A DNA stretch of 64,000 bases from Pseudovibrio denitrificans JCM 12308. GTDB taxonomy: Bacteria; Pseudomonadota; Alphaproteobacteria; Rhizobiales; Stappiaceae. The stretch covers positions 20,356-84,355 of the forward strand of contig NZ_BAZK01000024.1 of NCBI RefSeq assembly GCF_001310815.1. Direction: 5' to 3'. Below are positions 9,944-19,853 of this stretch, piece by piece. The translations under genes and the position numbers were made by a program. The notes under the pieces were generated by a model. The model did not search any database. It was not told where the DNA came from and saw nothing but the letters and a program-made list of their open reading frames with translations. The stretch's first letter is position 1. Each line of letters begins with the position of its first letter.

Positions 9944-10184
9944 CTTGTTTCCTTTTTCCTGCGGCCAAAGCGGCTGCGTTTAGCTGACGAAAAGAAGGAA
10001 AGATCGTGAAACAGAAACGGTGCCGTGGTTAATGTTATGCAAGGGGCTGATTTAGAAGAGCAGCAGTCTCATTCTATATTCATGCTTCATACGTAGATGT
10101 GCTGATGTGACGCATGCGCGCAACTGCTAAATTGATGTAAGTCAAGACTGTGTTCTTCCCCATCAATCAAAAACGGGCACTGTA

Positions 10185-10448
10185 ATGAGCGATACAACTT
10201 TGTCTTCTGCTGAGGCTCAGCAGGATAGCGATCCGCTGTTCTTTAAAATACTCTTCCTCGTCCCAATTATTGGCTGGTTGTTTAAAGACGCTGTTCACGG
10301 GAACAGTGAAGCGAAATACTATTTCTGCGCCAACTTCTTTGTTGGCTGGGGCCTTGCAATTGCGTTCTTCGGCTATGCTGCGATTATTATTCCAGCACTG
10401 TGTCTGGTAGCACTTGCCTTTACTTGGATTATTGGTGTTTGCCGATAA
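10185..10448 (+). CDS. Small membrane protein, unknown function
   Basis: 87 residues: a polar N-terminus of ~20 residues, then two or three hydrophobic segments (FFKILFLVPIIGWLF; FFVGWGLAIAFFGYAAIIIPALCLVALAF) and a short basic end. I do not recognise a family. It is convergent with the DUF2293 gene, 7 bp apart, and the ribosome site is weak. Confidence 0.5.
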   Translation: MSDTTLSSAEAQQDSDPLFFKILFLVPIIGWLFKDAVHGNSEAKYYFCANFFVGWGLAIAFFGYAAIIIPALCLVALAFTWIIGVCR

Positions 10449-10455
10449 TTTATAG

Positions 10456-10791
10456 CTACTGATCGTGCTCGCCGCTTCCACTGGGAGCGGCCAGCAGTTC
10501 ATCCGCAGTTATGGTGCCACCCCACGATGTGATGGTGGCTTCCATTTCGTCAGCCACGCAGTAGCGTGCGGCGTCGCGGTCCAAACCGTCTTCTAGCAAA
10601 TCATCATAATCCGTGTATTGGTGGCGCACATAACTGGTTGTTGCCAGCAGAACGGCGATATGTGCCGGTAGGTGGCGCAGATGTTGCTGGTTGGCTTTGC
10701 TTCTGATTTCAGCTGCATCCAGAAATGGTACGTGTGGTATCAGCGCGCCGAGTGCATCACTGATTGCCCGTTGTCTTTTGGTCTTGCTCAC
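10456..10791 (-). CDS. DUF2293-family protein
   Basis: 111 residues, GTG start. The family pattern is visible: an N-terminal segment ISDALGALIPHVPFLDA, a central helix and the conserved block VRHQYTDYDDLLEDG, then DAARYCV and a final ITSWGG. Members are small proteins common in alphaproteobacteria, without a known function. It is separated by only 30 bp from the downstream end of the GGDEF gene on the same strand and could be co-transcribed with it. Confidence 0.7.
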   Translation of the reverse strand: MSKTKRQRAISDALGALIPHVPFLDAAEIRSKANQQHLRHLPAHIAVLLATTSYVRHQYTDYDDLLEDGLDRDAARYCVADEMEATITSWGGTITADELLAAPSGSGEHDQ

Positions 10792-10820
10792 ACATGATCT
10801 CTTGCGCTGATGTTTAAACG

Positions 10821-12836
10821 CTAATTTATCATGGATGACGGCAGACGCGACACTCTTCTATGTGCGATGCTTGATTTTGCTCTCTGGATTGGATCCTGAG
10901 AGATACCCAGCACATGTTTCTTATAGATTTCCGAGAAGCGTTGTTCTGGTGCATAGAACTCTCCCTGAACATACTCCGCTCCAAGCTCTTCTAGCTTTTC
11001 TTCGGTGTGAGCGTTCTTGATTTCTGAGAGAATGATCTCGATGTTCAGAGCATGTGCGAACTCGGTTGCGGCGATGAGCAGGCGGGCTGTCTTTTCGTCT
11101 TCAAAGAGCTTCTCAACAGATCCTGCGTGCAGCTTGATGTATGAGATGTTCAGTTTCTGGAAGTGCTCGATCTTAAGACCGCCGGAATCGAAATGGTTGA
11201 TGCAGAGTTTAACGCCAGTGCTGGTGAGTTCATTGAGCTGACTGATCAGGATGTGTGCGTTGGCCCGCAGGAGAACCCGTGAGGGGATCTCTAATGTGAA
11301 CTTGTCTGGTTGGACGTTGTTTTCCTGAAGCAGATAACTGAGATCATCGCAGAAACCTTCCTTCAATAGAGATGGCACTGGCACGCGGAACAGGAACTCC
11401 CAAGGTTCCATCGATGTGTTCTGGCAAGCGCGCATGGTGTGAATGATAGCTGCAATTGTAGTATCGCCGAGAATGTCGCTGAAGCTGGCGCTGTCGAAGA
11501 TTTTGGAGAGATCGCTGCCACGTGCAATTTCAAGGATTTGTGTAGGCCAGTCTGGGCGGGCTTCTAGCATTTTGATCTTGCTGGTCTTGCAAGTTCTTAT
11601 GGGTTGGAACACGGTGCCAACCTGATTTTGCATGAGTGCCTGTTTTGCGGTGCGCTGCAATGTGACCTGTCGATCCAGCCGCGTGCGCATCACCTGATTG
11701 AAGAGGCTGGCGCGGTTCCGGCCTCGTTTCTTTGCATGATACAGAGCTGTGTCGGCACTCTCTTGCAGTTCTTTGACGTTGTTCGCATGACGCGGAAACA
11801 CGGCAGCACCGATGCTGACCTTGGGCCGGATCTCGCTATGCTCGTGATAGATCGGATGACTGAGGGTTGCAGGCAGCTCCTCCAGTAATGCTCTGATTTG
11901 GTGACACGAGGTGTCTTCCAGCAGCAGGGCAAACTCGTCGCCACCTAAGCGAAGGGCGGTGATGTTCTCACATTCCATCTGTTTGAGGCGATCGGAAATA
12001 GCAACCAATGCTGCATCACCTGCAGCGTGGCCGTGGGCATCATTGATGACTTTCAGATGATCCAGATCCACATAGAACAAAGCGACGCGTTGGTCTGGAT
12101 CGGTGACGCTCTCGATTGCATCCGAGATCAGTTGCTCAAAGCTTTCTCGGGTGCGCAGGCCAGTGAGTGGGTCGATGTTGCAGACTGTGAAAATCTCACG
12201 CGGATTGGACTGCTGTGGGGGAAGCAAATATCTTGCGGAGGCTGGATCGTGAATGCGAAGTGTATCGTTCAGATCGTTGGCTGAGAGGATACGCAACAGG
12301 CCGGGAACCAGAATGCGTGCCAGGTTTCTGAAGCTTTTCAACTTCTTGGTGAGGTCCGCATTGATGAGCTGATCAGAACCACTTTGAAAGTGTGCTCTTG
12401 GGAAGTGCGTGGATGTGTTTGTCTCTGCGTTGCAAAGGATGCCAACGACTGCGATGACGCGGTCTTGCAGAGAAAGCGGCATGAGTGCAATGAACTGTGT
12501 GGCAGACTGAGATGGCGTGGCAGAGGTGCTTTCACTTCTAAATCGGTGTGGGAAGATCTGGACATCATCACCGCAGATTGGCAGCTCGGTAATTTTGGTC
12601 AGTAGGGCTCGTAGTTGTGCTTCCAGTGGAAGGATACTGTCAGAAACGAAGAGCTCTGTATCGTGGAGATCATCCTGCGGGTTGATCATAATGAAGGTGG
12701 GCAGCTCGAACAGTTTTTCATAGACGCGCAAGACAGATTGCGCGAAAGGCTGTTGGCGCGTCTCAGCAGAATGAGGGTTCGTTCTGTAAACGGGGTACTC
12801 GATATTGTATTTTGTGTTGCCTGCTTCAGACATCAT
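10821..12836 (-). CDS. Diguanylate cyclase with degenerate EAL domain
   Basis: 671 residues, cytoplasmic, no membrane segment. The N-terminal ~240 residues may be a GAF-like sensor. A GGDEF domain follows with start DPLTGLRTRESFE and intact RLGGDEFALLLED, so c-di-GMP synthesis is likely. The EAL domain has decayed: the signature reads KMLEARPDW in place of FEALLRW, the DDFGTG loop is NHFDSGG, and the AEGVE motif is LSEIKN, so phosphodiesterase activity should be lost and the domain may only bind. ATG 12836 (MMSEAGN) was preferred over the upstream GTG 12866. Confidence 0.8.
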   Translation of the reverse strand: MMSEAGNTKYNIEYPVYRTNPHSAETRQQPFAQSVLRVYEKLFELPTFIMINPQDDLHDTELFVSDSILPLEAQLRALLTKITELPICGDDVQIFPHRFRSESTSATPSQSATQFIALMPLSLQDRVIAVVGILCNAETNTSTHFPRAHFQSGSDQLINADLTKKLKSFRNLARILVPGLLRILSANDLNDTLRIHDPASARYLLPPQQSNPREIFTVCNIDPLTGLRTRESFEQLISDAIESVTDPDQRVALFYVDLDHLKVINDAHGHAAGDAALVAISDRLKQMECENITALRLGGDEFALLLEDTSCHQIRALLEELPATLSHPIYHEHSEIRPKVSIGAAVFPRHANNVKELQESADTALYHAKKRGRNRASLFNQVMRTRLDRQVTLQRTAKQALMQNQVGTVFQPIRTCKTSKIKMLEARPDWPTQILEIARGSDLSKIFDSASFSDILGDTTIAAIIHTMRACQNTSMEPWEFLFRVPVPSLLKEGFCDDLSYLLQENNVQPDKFTLEIPSRVLLRANAHILISQLNELTSTGVKLCINHFDSGGLKIEHFQKLNISYIKLHAGSVEKLFEDEKTARLLIAATEFAHALNIEIILSEIKNAHTEEKLEELGAEYVQGEFYAPEQRFSEIYKKHVLGISQDPIQRAKSSIAHRRVSRLPSSMIN

Positions 12837-13226
12837 TCCCACCACTATCAACCAATTGTTTACCACGCCTCTATTGATAGGGATTATGGGCTTTTACGCA
12901 AAAAGAAAGCGGGGGGCTCTCTGAGAATTTGGGGGCATGTTGTGCGGGAATACTATAAAAATACTAGGTAAATTTTAGGAAAATGGGGATAAGCGTCTTC
13001 GAATTTTTCAGTTTATATGAAAAGTGAAATTTCTTATTTGCGCATTACATATGTAGGTGAGTAATTATGATGCATAATCTCTTCTACGGCAAAGACAATA
13101 CTATTTTATGGGTAAGTTATCAGTGATTCCTTGCTGTGGTTTACAGAGGGCACAAGCCCAGTAGCTTTTGCTTTATTAGGAAAGCTAAAACTTTTCATAT
13201 AATTTCTAGTGTGCTATGAGTTTCCT
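12837..13226. other. Divergent intergenic region
   Basis: No gene seen in 390 bp between the divergent GGDEF gene and the Fe-S-type regulator. It holds a perfect inverted repeat ATTATG-ATG-CATAAT at 13064-13078 and a good -10 hexamer TATAAT at about 13198 without a clear -35. Either could belong to the regulator's own promoter. Confidence 0.35.
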
Positions 13227-13853
13227 ATGAGTGATCGCACAAAAGACAGACTGATGTACGCGCTTAAATCGCGTGGACCTAACACAGCGGCAACCCTGGC
13301 TAAACACCTGGGCGTAACGGCTGTGGCTGTACGTCAGCATCTGGATGCGCTCCTTGAAGCAGAGCTTGTTGAGTTTGAAGATCTGAAGGGTACTGTTGGC
13401 CGTCCGCGCAGGACCTGGCGTCTTTCGGATAATGGCAACAAGAAGTTTCCTGACAACCATAGCGGTGTGCTTGTTGATTTGCTTGGCAACATCAAAGACC
13501 TCTATGGAGAAGAGGGGCTTCAGCGCTTGATTGATGCGCGTGCTGATCAGTCCCGCAAGTCCTATGTGTCTGCGATGAAGTCTGCCAAGACGCTCTCTGA
13601 AAAACTGCATTGCCTTGCTGAGCAGCGCAGTGAAGAAGGCTACATGGCTGAGGTTCTTAAGGATGGGGAGGAGAGCTTCCTGTTTGCCGAGAACCACTGT
13701 TCCATCTGTGCCGCAGCCCGGTCCTGCCAGCATTTCTGCCAGTCTGAGCTGGATCTGTTTCAGGATGTGCTGGGTGCGGATGTGCGTGTAGAGCGCGTGG
13801 AGCATATCCTCAAAGGGGATCGCCGCTGCCTCTATAAAGTTTCGCCGAACTAA
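13227..13853 (+). CDS. HTH transcriptional regulator with C-terminal cysteine cluster (COG2345/SufR-like)
   Basis: 208 residues. The N-terminal winged helix reads LKSRGPNTAATLAKHLGVTA then VRQHLDALLEAELVEFED, with wing GTVGRPRRTWRL. The C-terminal part carries four cysteines in ENHCSICAAARSCQHFC followed by QSELDLFQDVLG and a late Cys in GDRRCLYKV. This is the layout of SufR-like repressors that bind an Fe-S cluster. Its targets are not evident: no suf or isc genes are nearby. Start chosen at ATG 13227 (MSDRTKDR) rather than ATG 13209. Confidence 0.78.
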   Translation: MSDRTKDRLMYALKSRGPNTAATLAKHLGVTAVAVRQHLDALLEAELVEFEDLKGTVGRPRRTWRLSDNGNKKFPDNHSGVLVDLLGNIKDLYGEEGLQRLIDARADQSRKSYVSAMKSAKTLSEKLHCLAEQRSEEGYMAEVLKDGEESFLFAENHCSICAAARSCQHFCQSELDLFQDVLGADVRVERVEHILKGDRRCLYKVSPN

Positions 13854-13867
13854 TCGGGCCTTTACTA

Positions 13868-14503
13868 TTACACCAGAATTGAGAGAAGCATTGCCAGCTC
13901 TACACGGCTGCTTACGTTCAGCTTTGCGTAGATGTTCTTGCGGTGCGTGCGCAGTGTGTTCTTGGTGATGTCCAGATCTGCTGCGATTTGAGGCTCTGTT
14001 TGTGTTCCTGACAGCTGTTCCAGAACGATTGCCTCCTTGTCCGTCAGGCGGAAGAGGGCGGTTGCTTTCTGGATGTTGATCTGCTGTTGGATTTCCAGAT
14101 CGGTGATGAAGAGGAAGAACAAGTCCTCATAATCCGTATCAACCAGACGGATATCGATATGGATTGGGCGCAGGAATGCCTCGTCACGGCGGAGCACCAG
14201 CTCCTGCTGCACATCCAGATCAATGGTGGCTGTTGCCAGGCTTTGTGCGTTCTGGAACTCGCGCTGATGGCTCGGATCCGTGAACTCCAGCCTACCGGTG
14301 CTGATCTTGATTTGAGGCGTTTGCTCAAACAGGCGTTTGGCGAACTCGTTGCTGCGCAGGATCGTGCCATTTCCCTGAATTATGGCCACGCCCTTTTGTA
14401 GCCGGTCAAGGCTGTCTGCAAGGTAGCTGCAGAAGGCTTGGTCTACAATGTGGGCGATCTCATTGCTCAAGGTATTGGATTCCTGTTTTACACCGAGCAA
14501 CAA
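13868..14503 (-). CDS. LuxR-type HTH regulator with PAS-like sensor
   Basis: 211 residues. The C-terminal ~60 residues form a LuxR/GerE helix-turn-helix (LTDKEAIVLEQLSGTQTEPQ, then IAADLDITKNTLRTHRKNIY, then AKLNVSSRVELAMLL). The N-terminal half resembles a PAS domain (SLDRLQKGVAIIQGNGTILR). There is no receiver domain or autoinducer-binding domain, so the input is probably a small ligand or redox signal. Convergent with the Fe-S-type regulator, 14 bp apart. Confidence 0.75.
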   Translation of the reverse strand: MLLGVKQESNTLSNEIAHIVDQAFCSYLADSLDRLQKGVAIIQGNGTILRSNEFAKRLFEQTPQIKISTGRLEFTDPSHQREFQNAQSLATATIDLDVQQELVLRRDEAFLRPIHIDIRLVDTDYEDLFFLFITDLEIQQQINIQKATALFRLTDKEAIVLEQLSGTQTEPQIAADLDITKNTLRTHRKNIYAKLNVSSRVELAMLLSILV

Positions 14504-14674
14504 AAAATGGCTGATGGTGTAATAGCGTGCGTTTGAATGGAAGGAAGTTCATTTAAATAAGAGTCGTTCTTCTATTCCATATTCTATAGCTTAGTGAAAA
14601 ATCGATAATGCGTATGCAGTCATACGGCATATTTTTCGGTTATTCACAGCAACGGGTTGAATTAACTACTTTCA

Positions 14675-15561
14675 TTAGTTGGTGACGTTACGCAAACACC
14701 TTGCGAGCGCCATGTAATCCTCGCTTTTAGGCGAAGTTTTTCGCCAGATTAAACCTATCCTACGGGAAGGTTGGGGCTCTGCAAACCGCAAAAGTGTTAT
14801 GCGATCATCTGCGATTTCTGTATCTGCGCAAATTTCCGGTAGTACGGTTACCCCATATCCAGCGGCCACCATGTGGAGGACTGTGGCGATACTTGTGGCG
14901 CCCACATTAGCTGATTGATTTTGACCAATTGATCCACAAAAGCTTAGTGTTTGATCTCTGAGGCAGTGACCTTCTTCCAGTAGCAGCAGGTTCTCACCGT
15001 GCAGATCGTCAGGGCCCATGCGTTTGCGTTCGTCGATTTCGCGTGAACTGGCTACAGCTAAAAGGAAGTGATCTTCAAAGATTGGTGCTTCTTCCAGATC
15101 GGGCTCTTCAACAGGCAAAGCCACGAGGACAGCGTCCAGAGTGCCGTGTTTGAGTTCGCTGAGCAGGGTGGCAGTCAGTGTTTCGCGAAGATCCAGCTGC
15201 AGTGCAGGATACTGCTTTGTGAGAGCTGGCAGCAGTTTCGGGAGGATGTAGGGGCGAGTGAGGGGATGACGCCGAGGCGGATGGTTCCGCTTAAAGGGGA
15301 AGCGGCGTGTTCTGCATAGGCCTTAAGGTCTTGCATCTCCCGCAGGATCTGGTTCGCACGCTTTGCGATCTCTTCGCCTTCCGGTGTCAGACGGATGGAG
15401 CGGGCGTTCCTCTCGATCAGGCACAGGCCGAGTTCTTTCTCCAGGTCGCGGATCTGCATGGAAAGGGCGGGTTGGGAGACGCAGACTTCTTCCGCGGCAT
15501 TTCCGAAGTGGCCGTGCTGTTGGACAGCAACGAAATAGCGAAGTTGTTTGAACGTAAGCAT
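14675..15561 (-). CDS. oxyR: OxyR, LysR-family peroxide sensor (frameshifted)
   Basis: 295 residues after restoring one C in a C-run at 15251-15254. N-terminal LysR winged helix (MLTFKQLRYFVAVQQHGHFG, VCVSQPALSMQIRDLE) and a substrate domain carrying the OxyR redox pair: EEGHCLRDQTLSFCG contains the two cysteines with the same spacing and context as Cys199 and Cys208 of E. coli OxyR. Hydrogen peroxide should oxidise them to a disulfide and activate antioxidant genes. No catalase or peroxiredoxin gene adjoins it. Following the frameshift the sequence resumes as YILPKLLPAL, fully conserved. Confidence 0.88.
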
Positions 15562-16082
15562 GAGATAAAAATATCTTATTGCGGGTTGAAACTGAATTCA
15601 CATTTGCTGATGAAATGTTGATGCTATTGCCGCTCTGAAATTGTTGATTTTCTTAGGTGGCTTAGAAACTTAACCTCGGGCGACTCAAGGGTGCTTCATC
15701 CGGAACTTGACCTTTTGGTAAGGAATTAACGTTTTGAGCGCCGTAAATGTTGATGAAGCCACTCAAAATTTGGGGACGTTCTGACAAAAAGAGAGTGTGT
15801 CACAAACAGGAAGTTAACGAGGCTTGGAGCATGTGCCGAACAGATGAACGTGGTTAAGGATTTGTGATATTTTTGTAAGCCCTTGTTGTTGCTTATTTTT
15901 TTAATTAAATTTCTGAGGTCCTCGCTAGAGCCCGAAAACTTATTGGTTTTTTTGTTATTCAAAGCATGCAAATCGCACATTAATTTTTCTAAATTAACTA
16001 AAAATAGAAGAGATTGAGTTAGGTTTTGTTTAATCCTGTTTCTTAGGTTTTTATCAGTTTGCGTATCCCATCGGTGTTTTAA
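15562..16082. other. Intergenic region without a recognised gene
   Basis: About 520 bp, AT-rich, between oxyR (divergent) and the DUF2336 gene. A possible reading frame of 84 codons at 15726-15980 on the minus strand has no ribosome site and no recognisable features, so I do not call it. Promoters for both flanking genes are expected here. Confidence 0.35.
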
Positions 16083-17168
16083 ATGTCATCTGACTTGGCT
16101 TCTCATATCGTTGACTTCAAATCTCTGGCGCTTGAAAAAAATATCGAGCGGCGCTCGGAGCTTGCCCGCCATGTGGCACTTTTGTTTGCCCGGACGTGGG
16201 AGCGGTGCTCTGATGATCAGATTGATATCTATGATAGCGTCATGCTCCGTCTCTCAGAAATGGTTGAGCGGCATGCGCTGAGTTATATGGCTGAGCAGCT
16301 TTCTGAAGTGCGTCGTGCTCCGGAACAGACTGTTCGCAAGCTTGCCTTTGATGAGATTGATATCGCTGAGCCGCTGCTGCGGAGCTCTAACGTGTTGCGT
16401 GAGAGTGATCTGGTGAGCATTGCGCGCAGCAAGAGTGATGATCACCGTCTGGCGATTGCAAAGCGTGATGTGATTTCTGAGAATATCAGTGAGGTTCTGG
16501 TCGATCTTGGAAACTCCGAGGTGAAACAGACTGTTGCTGGCAATGATGGTGCGGTGCTGGGTCAACGCAGTGTGAACTCTCTGATGAGTGAAGCGCGCGG
16601 GGATGAGGTGCTGCAGATGGCGCTTGGTCAGCGTGCAGACCTTGCTGATGCGCATATCGAAGCGCTTATTAATTTCGCCAGTGAGCAGGTTCGCAAGCAG
16701 CTTATTAAAGAAGGTGCAAGCGATGTTGCTGGCAAGCTTCCAAAAGCTGCGCGGATTGCGGCTGGTAAGCTTTCCAACGAGTTCTGGCTTGGTCGCTATG
16801 ACTTTGAGACTGGACGTGGCCGTGTGATGGAGCTGGTTCGTCAGGGCCGCCTCAATGAAAATGCTCTGCGTGCTTACGCGGAAGAGGATCGTTTTGCCGA
16901 GGCTGTTGCTGCATTTGCTATGCTGGCAGGGATTGGTCATTCTGAGGCGCAGCACTGGACAGTGCGTAACGACACGGAGCCATTCCTTGTTGTGTGCCGG
17001 GCGTCTGGCTTTGGCATGATGACTGTTCAGGCGCTCTTGAAGATTGGGCCGTGGCGGTATCGCCTTTCCAACTCTCAGCGACAGGCTGCGCTGAAGACTT
17101 ATCAGGCTTTGGATCAGCAGGAAGCTTATAAGCAGTTCATCACCTGGAAAGAGCAATGGATGGCTTAG
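16083..17168 (+). CDS. DUF2336-domain protein
   Basis: 361 residues, cytoplasmic, helix-rich. It matches the DUF2336 repeat architecture: SSDLASHIVDFKSLALEKN, ELARHVALLFARTWERCSDD, then AEPLLRSSNVLRESDLVSIA and HRLAIAKRDVISENISEVLV, where HEAT-like helices recur. The family is common in alphaproteobacteria with few firm functions; some members act with two-component or flagellar regulation. Ends at a terminator 30 bp on, so it is probably monocistronic. Confidence 0.82.
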   Translation: MSSDLASHIVDFKSLALEKNIERRSELARHVALLFARTWERCSDDQIDIYDSVMLRLSEMVERHALSYMAEQLSEVRRAPEQTVRKLAFDEIDIAEPLLRSSNVLRESDLVSIARSKSDDHRLAIAKRDVISENISEVLVDLGNSEVKQTVAGNDGAVLGQRSVNSLMSEARGDEVLQMALGQRADLADAHIEALINFASEQVRKQLIKEGASDVAGKLPKAARIAAGKLSNEFWLGRYDFETGRGRVMELVRQGRLNENALRAYAEEDRFAEAVAAFAMLAGIGHSEAQHWTVRNDTEPFLVVCRASGFGMMTVQALLKIGPWRYRLSNSQRQAALKTYQALDQQEAYKQFITWKEQWMA

Positions 17169-17195
17169 AGCCCGCTCTTTATGCATTGGTTATTC

Positions 17196-17220
17196 AAGGG
17201 TCGCTTTGGCGGCCCTTTTC
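17196..17220 (+). terminator. Terminator of the DUF2336 gene
   Basis: Stem AAGGGTCGC / GCGGCCCTT (one G-U pair), loop TTTG, followed by TTC and a T-rich stretch. Confidence 0.75.
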
Positions 17221-17323
17221 TTTGTCAATTTAATCCAAAAGTCGAGTGGTTCTTCAAAAGCAACTTTAGGTACTCGTCGTGTTTACTCCTGCCTGATTGG
17301 GTCGTGTAGCCAAAGCAGGATTG

Positions 17324-19666
17324 ATGCAAGTAAGAAAAAGCAAAAAAGTTTCTTCTGACAGTGCTAAAGCGGATCGCTTCCTTAATTTCCTTATCTCCTT
17401 TCTGACGCTGCTTGTTCTGGTTGGTATGGGGCTCCTGTTGCACATCAGTTTTGTGGCCGCGCAAACGGCGGAAACAGGAACTTCCGCTGTTGCAGCTCCC
17501 ATGGTTGAAGAGCAGGAGATGATGGTGCAGAGCGCACCTGCTGCTATGGGCAATGAAGAGCTGGTCTTTGGACTGTCGAATGGCCTTGAGCTGTTCTCGC
17601 TGGAGAATATCGATCGTTCCAGCGAGTCCCTGAATGCTGTCTTGTTGGATCTGGGTAACTTTCCGGTTCATGTTCACAACGCTTTGGAACGGGCGCGGCC
17701 TGATACTAACGTTTCCTGGGTCTGGCAGATTTTTGCGTTGACGCTGTTTGCTGTCACCATTGGCTTTGTGGTGGAGCTGCTGGCTGACAAGTTGTTTGCC
17801 AAGCGGTTGCTGCGGTTTTATCGGGGTAAGCCAGAGAGCAGGGCGGAGAAGATTGGTTTTCTGTTCTCCCGGTCACTGGTGCAGGTGGCAGCGATCTTTC
17901 TGCATGTGATTGTGACCTTCGCACTTATCCTCGTGATCTCGGATAACACGGAGAGTGTGCGGCATGCGGCGTTGATCTTCGCCAGCTTCTACTTCTTCTT
18001 CCGTCTGCTGCTTGTCTTTACGCGAAACTTTCTGGCTGTTGGAAATGAGCATCACCGGGTGGTGCCGCTGGATGATCAGGTGGCGCGATCCTTTCTACAT
18101 GCCATTGTTTTCTGTGGTGGCGTGGCCTTCTTTCTTCTGGCGTTTGGCAGGTGGATGAGCCACTTGTCGCTTAATGCCAATGCGCAGCGTATTCTGGATT
18201 TGCAGAGTGGGTTGTTCCTGGCCGTGTCCGCTGCAGTGATCTGCTACATTTATCGCAGGCCGATCGGGAACTGGTTTTCAGGTCAGCAAGATCCAGCTCA
18301 ACGGCGCCGGGTCTGGCGGCGGTTGTTTAGTCAGAACTGGCATCTGGCAGCTCTGGCTTACTTTCTGGTGGCGTGGCTGGTGTTTGCGCACCGGCTGCTG
18401 TTGGGGCTGACCTACGACAGTTTGCTGCTGCTTGCTCCGATTGTTGCGATCTTTGCCAGCGTGTTGCTCTACGGCATTCTTCTTCTCGTCATTGATAAAT
18501 GGCTGTTACCGCCGATCAACATCGACAAGCTGCAAGATGCGTTTGTTGAAGAGATTGTGCAGGTAGAGGAAAGAGCGGGGCACACTTACAACCAAGAGGA
18601 AGTCAACGCTGAGGCGCGGGCGTTGGCCGCGGACAAGGAAGCTGGGCGACAGCCCTATCGGCAGCTACTAGACCATGGTGCCCGTTTGGTGACGCTGATG
18701 TTTGGTCTGGCGGTCATCATCGAAGCGTGGGGGATCAATCTCTTCAAGCAGGATGGGCTGTTTGGCAATCTGGTTGAAGTGGCGTTGATCGTGTTCTTTG
18801 GCTACATGGCCTATCAGGCTGTTCACATTACCATTCAGCGTCAGATCGAGATCTCTGAAAGCGACAAGAGTGGGCAGGCCAAGATGGGGCGGTTGGCGAC
18901 GCTGCTTCCAATCCTACGGAACTTTCTGCTGATCTCTATTGTGGTGCTTTCCGGCATGGTTGCTTTGTCAGAGATCGGGGTGAACATCGGCCCGTTGTTT
19001 GCCGGCGCTGGTGTTGTCGGGCTTGCTGTTGGCTTTGGGGCACAGACGCTGATCAAAGACATCTTTTCAGGTGCGTTCTTCCTGCTGGATGATGCTTTCC
19101 GCACGGGTGAGTACATCTATGTGACCAACAATGTGGAAGGGACGGTTGAGCGGATCTCCATCCGGTCCATGCAACTGCGTCAGTCTGATGGTCTTCTGAA
19201 CACGGTTCCCTTTGGCAACCTGTCTTTCGTGAAGAACTCCTCCCGTGACTGGACCATGATGAAGCTGGCGTTTCGGGTTACTTATGATACGGATGTAGAC
19301 CGGATGCGGGAGTTGATCTCTCAGCTTGGAGACAAACTGCTCAATGATCCTGAGTTGGGGCCGAAGTTTCTGGAGCCGCTTCAATCACAAGGCATCACTG
19401 CGCTGGAAGATTCCGCGATGATCGTGCGCGTGAAGTTCACGACGCGGCCAGGGGATCAGTACATTCTGAGGAAGGCTGTGTTTGCAGGCATTCGGGAGAT
19501 CTTTAACCGCGAAGGCATCACATTTGCCCACCGTGAGGTGAAAGTGAGGATCGATGAAGGGGCTGTGAGAGGCCAGTCTTTCTCTGACTCACAGAAAAAG
19601 GCGATGGGTGGTGCTGTTTTACCGATTGTTGAAGACGATGACCCGGATAATCCTTCCAAGGCATAA
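17324..19666 (+). CDS. Large mechanosensitive channel of the MscS family
   Basis: 780 residues. A signal-like N-terminus (RFLNFLISFLTLLVLVGMGL ending near FVAAQT) is followed by a periplasmic segment, about ten membrane helices and a C-terminal MscS core. In the core the pore-lining helix reads GPLFAGAGVVGLAVGFGAQT, then DIFSGAFFLLDDAFRTGEYI and the beta domain (VEGTVERISIRSMQLR, NTVPFGNLSFVKNSSRDW). It releases solutes on hypo-osmotic shock from the inner membrane. ATG 17324 is preferred to TTG 17297. It resembles the long MscK/YbdG-like members rather than the 286-residue MscS. Confidence 0.9.
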   Translation: MQVRKSKKVSSDSAKADRFLNFLISFLTLLVLVGMGLLLHISFVAAQTAETGTSAVAAPMVEEQEMMVQSAPAAMGNEELVFGLSNGLELFSLENIDRSSESLNAVLLDLGNFPVHVHNALERARPDTNVSWVWQIFALTLFAVTIGFVVELLADKLFAKRLLRFYRGKPESRAEKIGFLFSRSLVQVAAIFLHVIVTFALILVISDNTESVRHAALIFASFYFFFRLLLVFTRNFLAVGNEHHRVVPLDDQVARSFLHAIVFCGGVAFFLLAFGRWMSHLSLNANAQRILDLQSGLFLAVSAAVICYIYRRPIGNWFSGQQDPAQRRRVWRRLFSQNWHLAALAYFLVAWLVFAHRLLLGLTYDSLLLLAPIVAIFASVLLYGILLLVIDKWLLPPINIDKLQDAFVEEIVQVEERAGHTYNQEEVNAEARALAADKEAGRQPYRQLLDHGARLVTLMFGLAVIIEAWGINLFKQDGLFGNLVEVALIVFFGYMAYQAVHITIQRQIEISESDKSGQAKMGRLATLLPILRNFLLISIVVLSGMVALSEIGVNIGPLFAGAGVVGLAVGFGAQTLIKDIFSGAFFLLDDAFRTGEYIYVTNNVEGTVERISIRSMQLRQSDGLLNTVPFGNLSFVKNSSRDWTMMKLAFRVTYDTDVDRMRELISQLGDKLLNDPELGPKFLEPLQSQGITALEDSAMIVRVKFTTRPGDQYILRKAVFAGIREIFNREGITFAHREVKVRIDEGAVRGQSFSDSQKKAMGGAVLPIVEDDDPDNPSKA

Positions 19667-19690
19667 ACGCCGCAAATTGGCGGTTTTTCG
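19667..19690 (+). terminator. Weak terminator after the MscS gene
   Basis: Short CGCC / GGCG stem with a T-run (TTTTT) directly behind. The stem is small, so confidence is limited. Confidence 0.4.
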
Positions 19691-19818
19691 CTCTGTTTGA
19701 CCCATGGGAATGTCAGAGTTGAAATTTGATCAGCCAATTTTCAAGGAAAACTCAGAAAAACTATTCCTCTTTTGGTGCGAGAAGGGAATGTTCCTCCTTG
19801 TCATCGAGTTCTTATACG

Positions 19819-19836
19819 TATAAAGATATCTTTATA
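19819..19836. promoter_or_regulatory. Perfect 18-bp palindrome upstream of the methionine block (candidate operator)
   Basis: TATAAAGATATCTTTATA is perfectly self-complementary and lies 17 bp before the first possible start of the ArsR-type regulator gene. Palindromes of this size are typical ArsR-family operators, so autoregulation of the regulator-metF-metH unit is the likely role (inference). Confidence 0.65.
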
Positions 19837-19853
19837 TCATATTATTCGATCAG

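Noticed and set aside
15726..15980. 84-codon minus-strand frame in the oxyR/DUF2336 spacer
   Set aside because: Low-complexity composition, no ribosome site, no family likeness.
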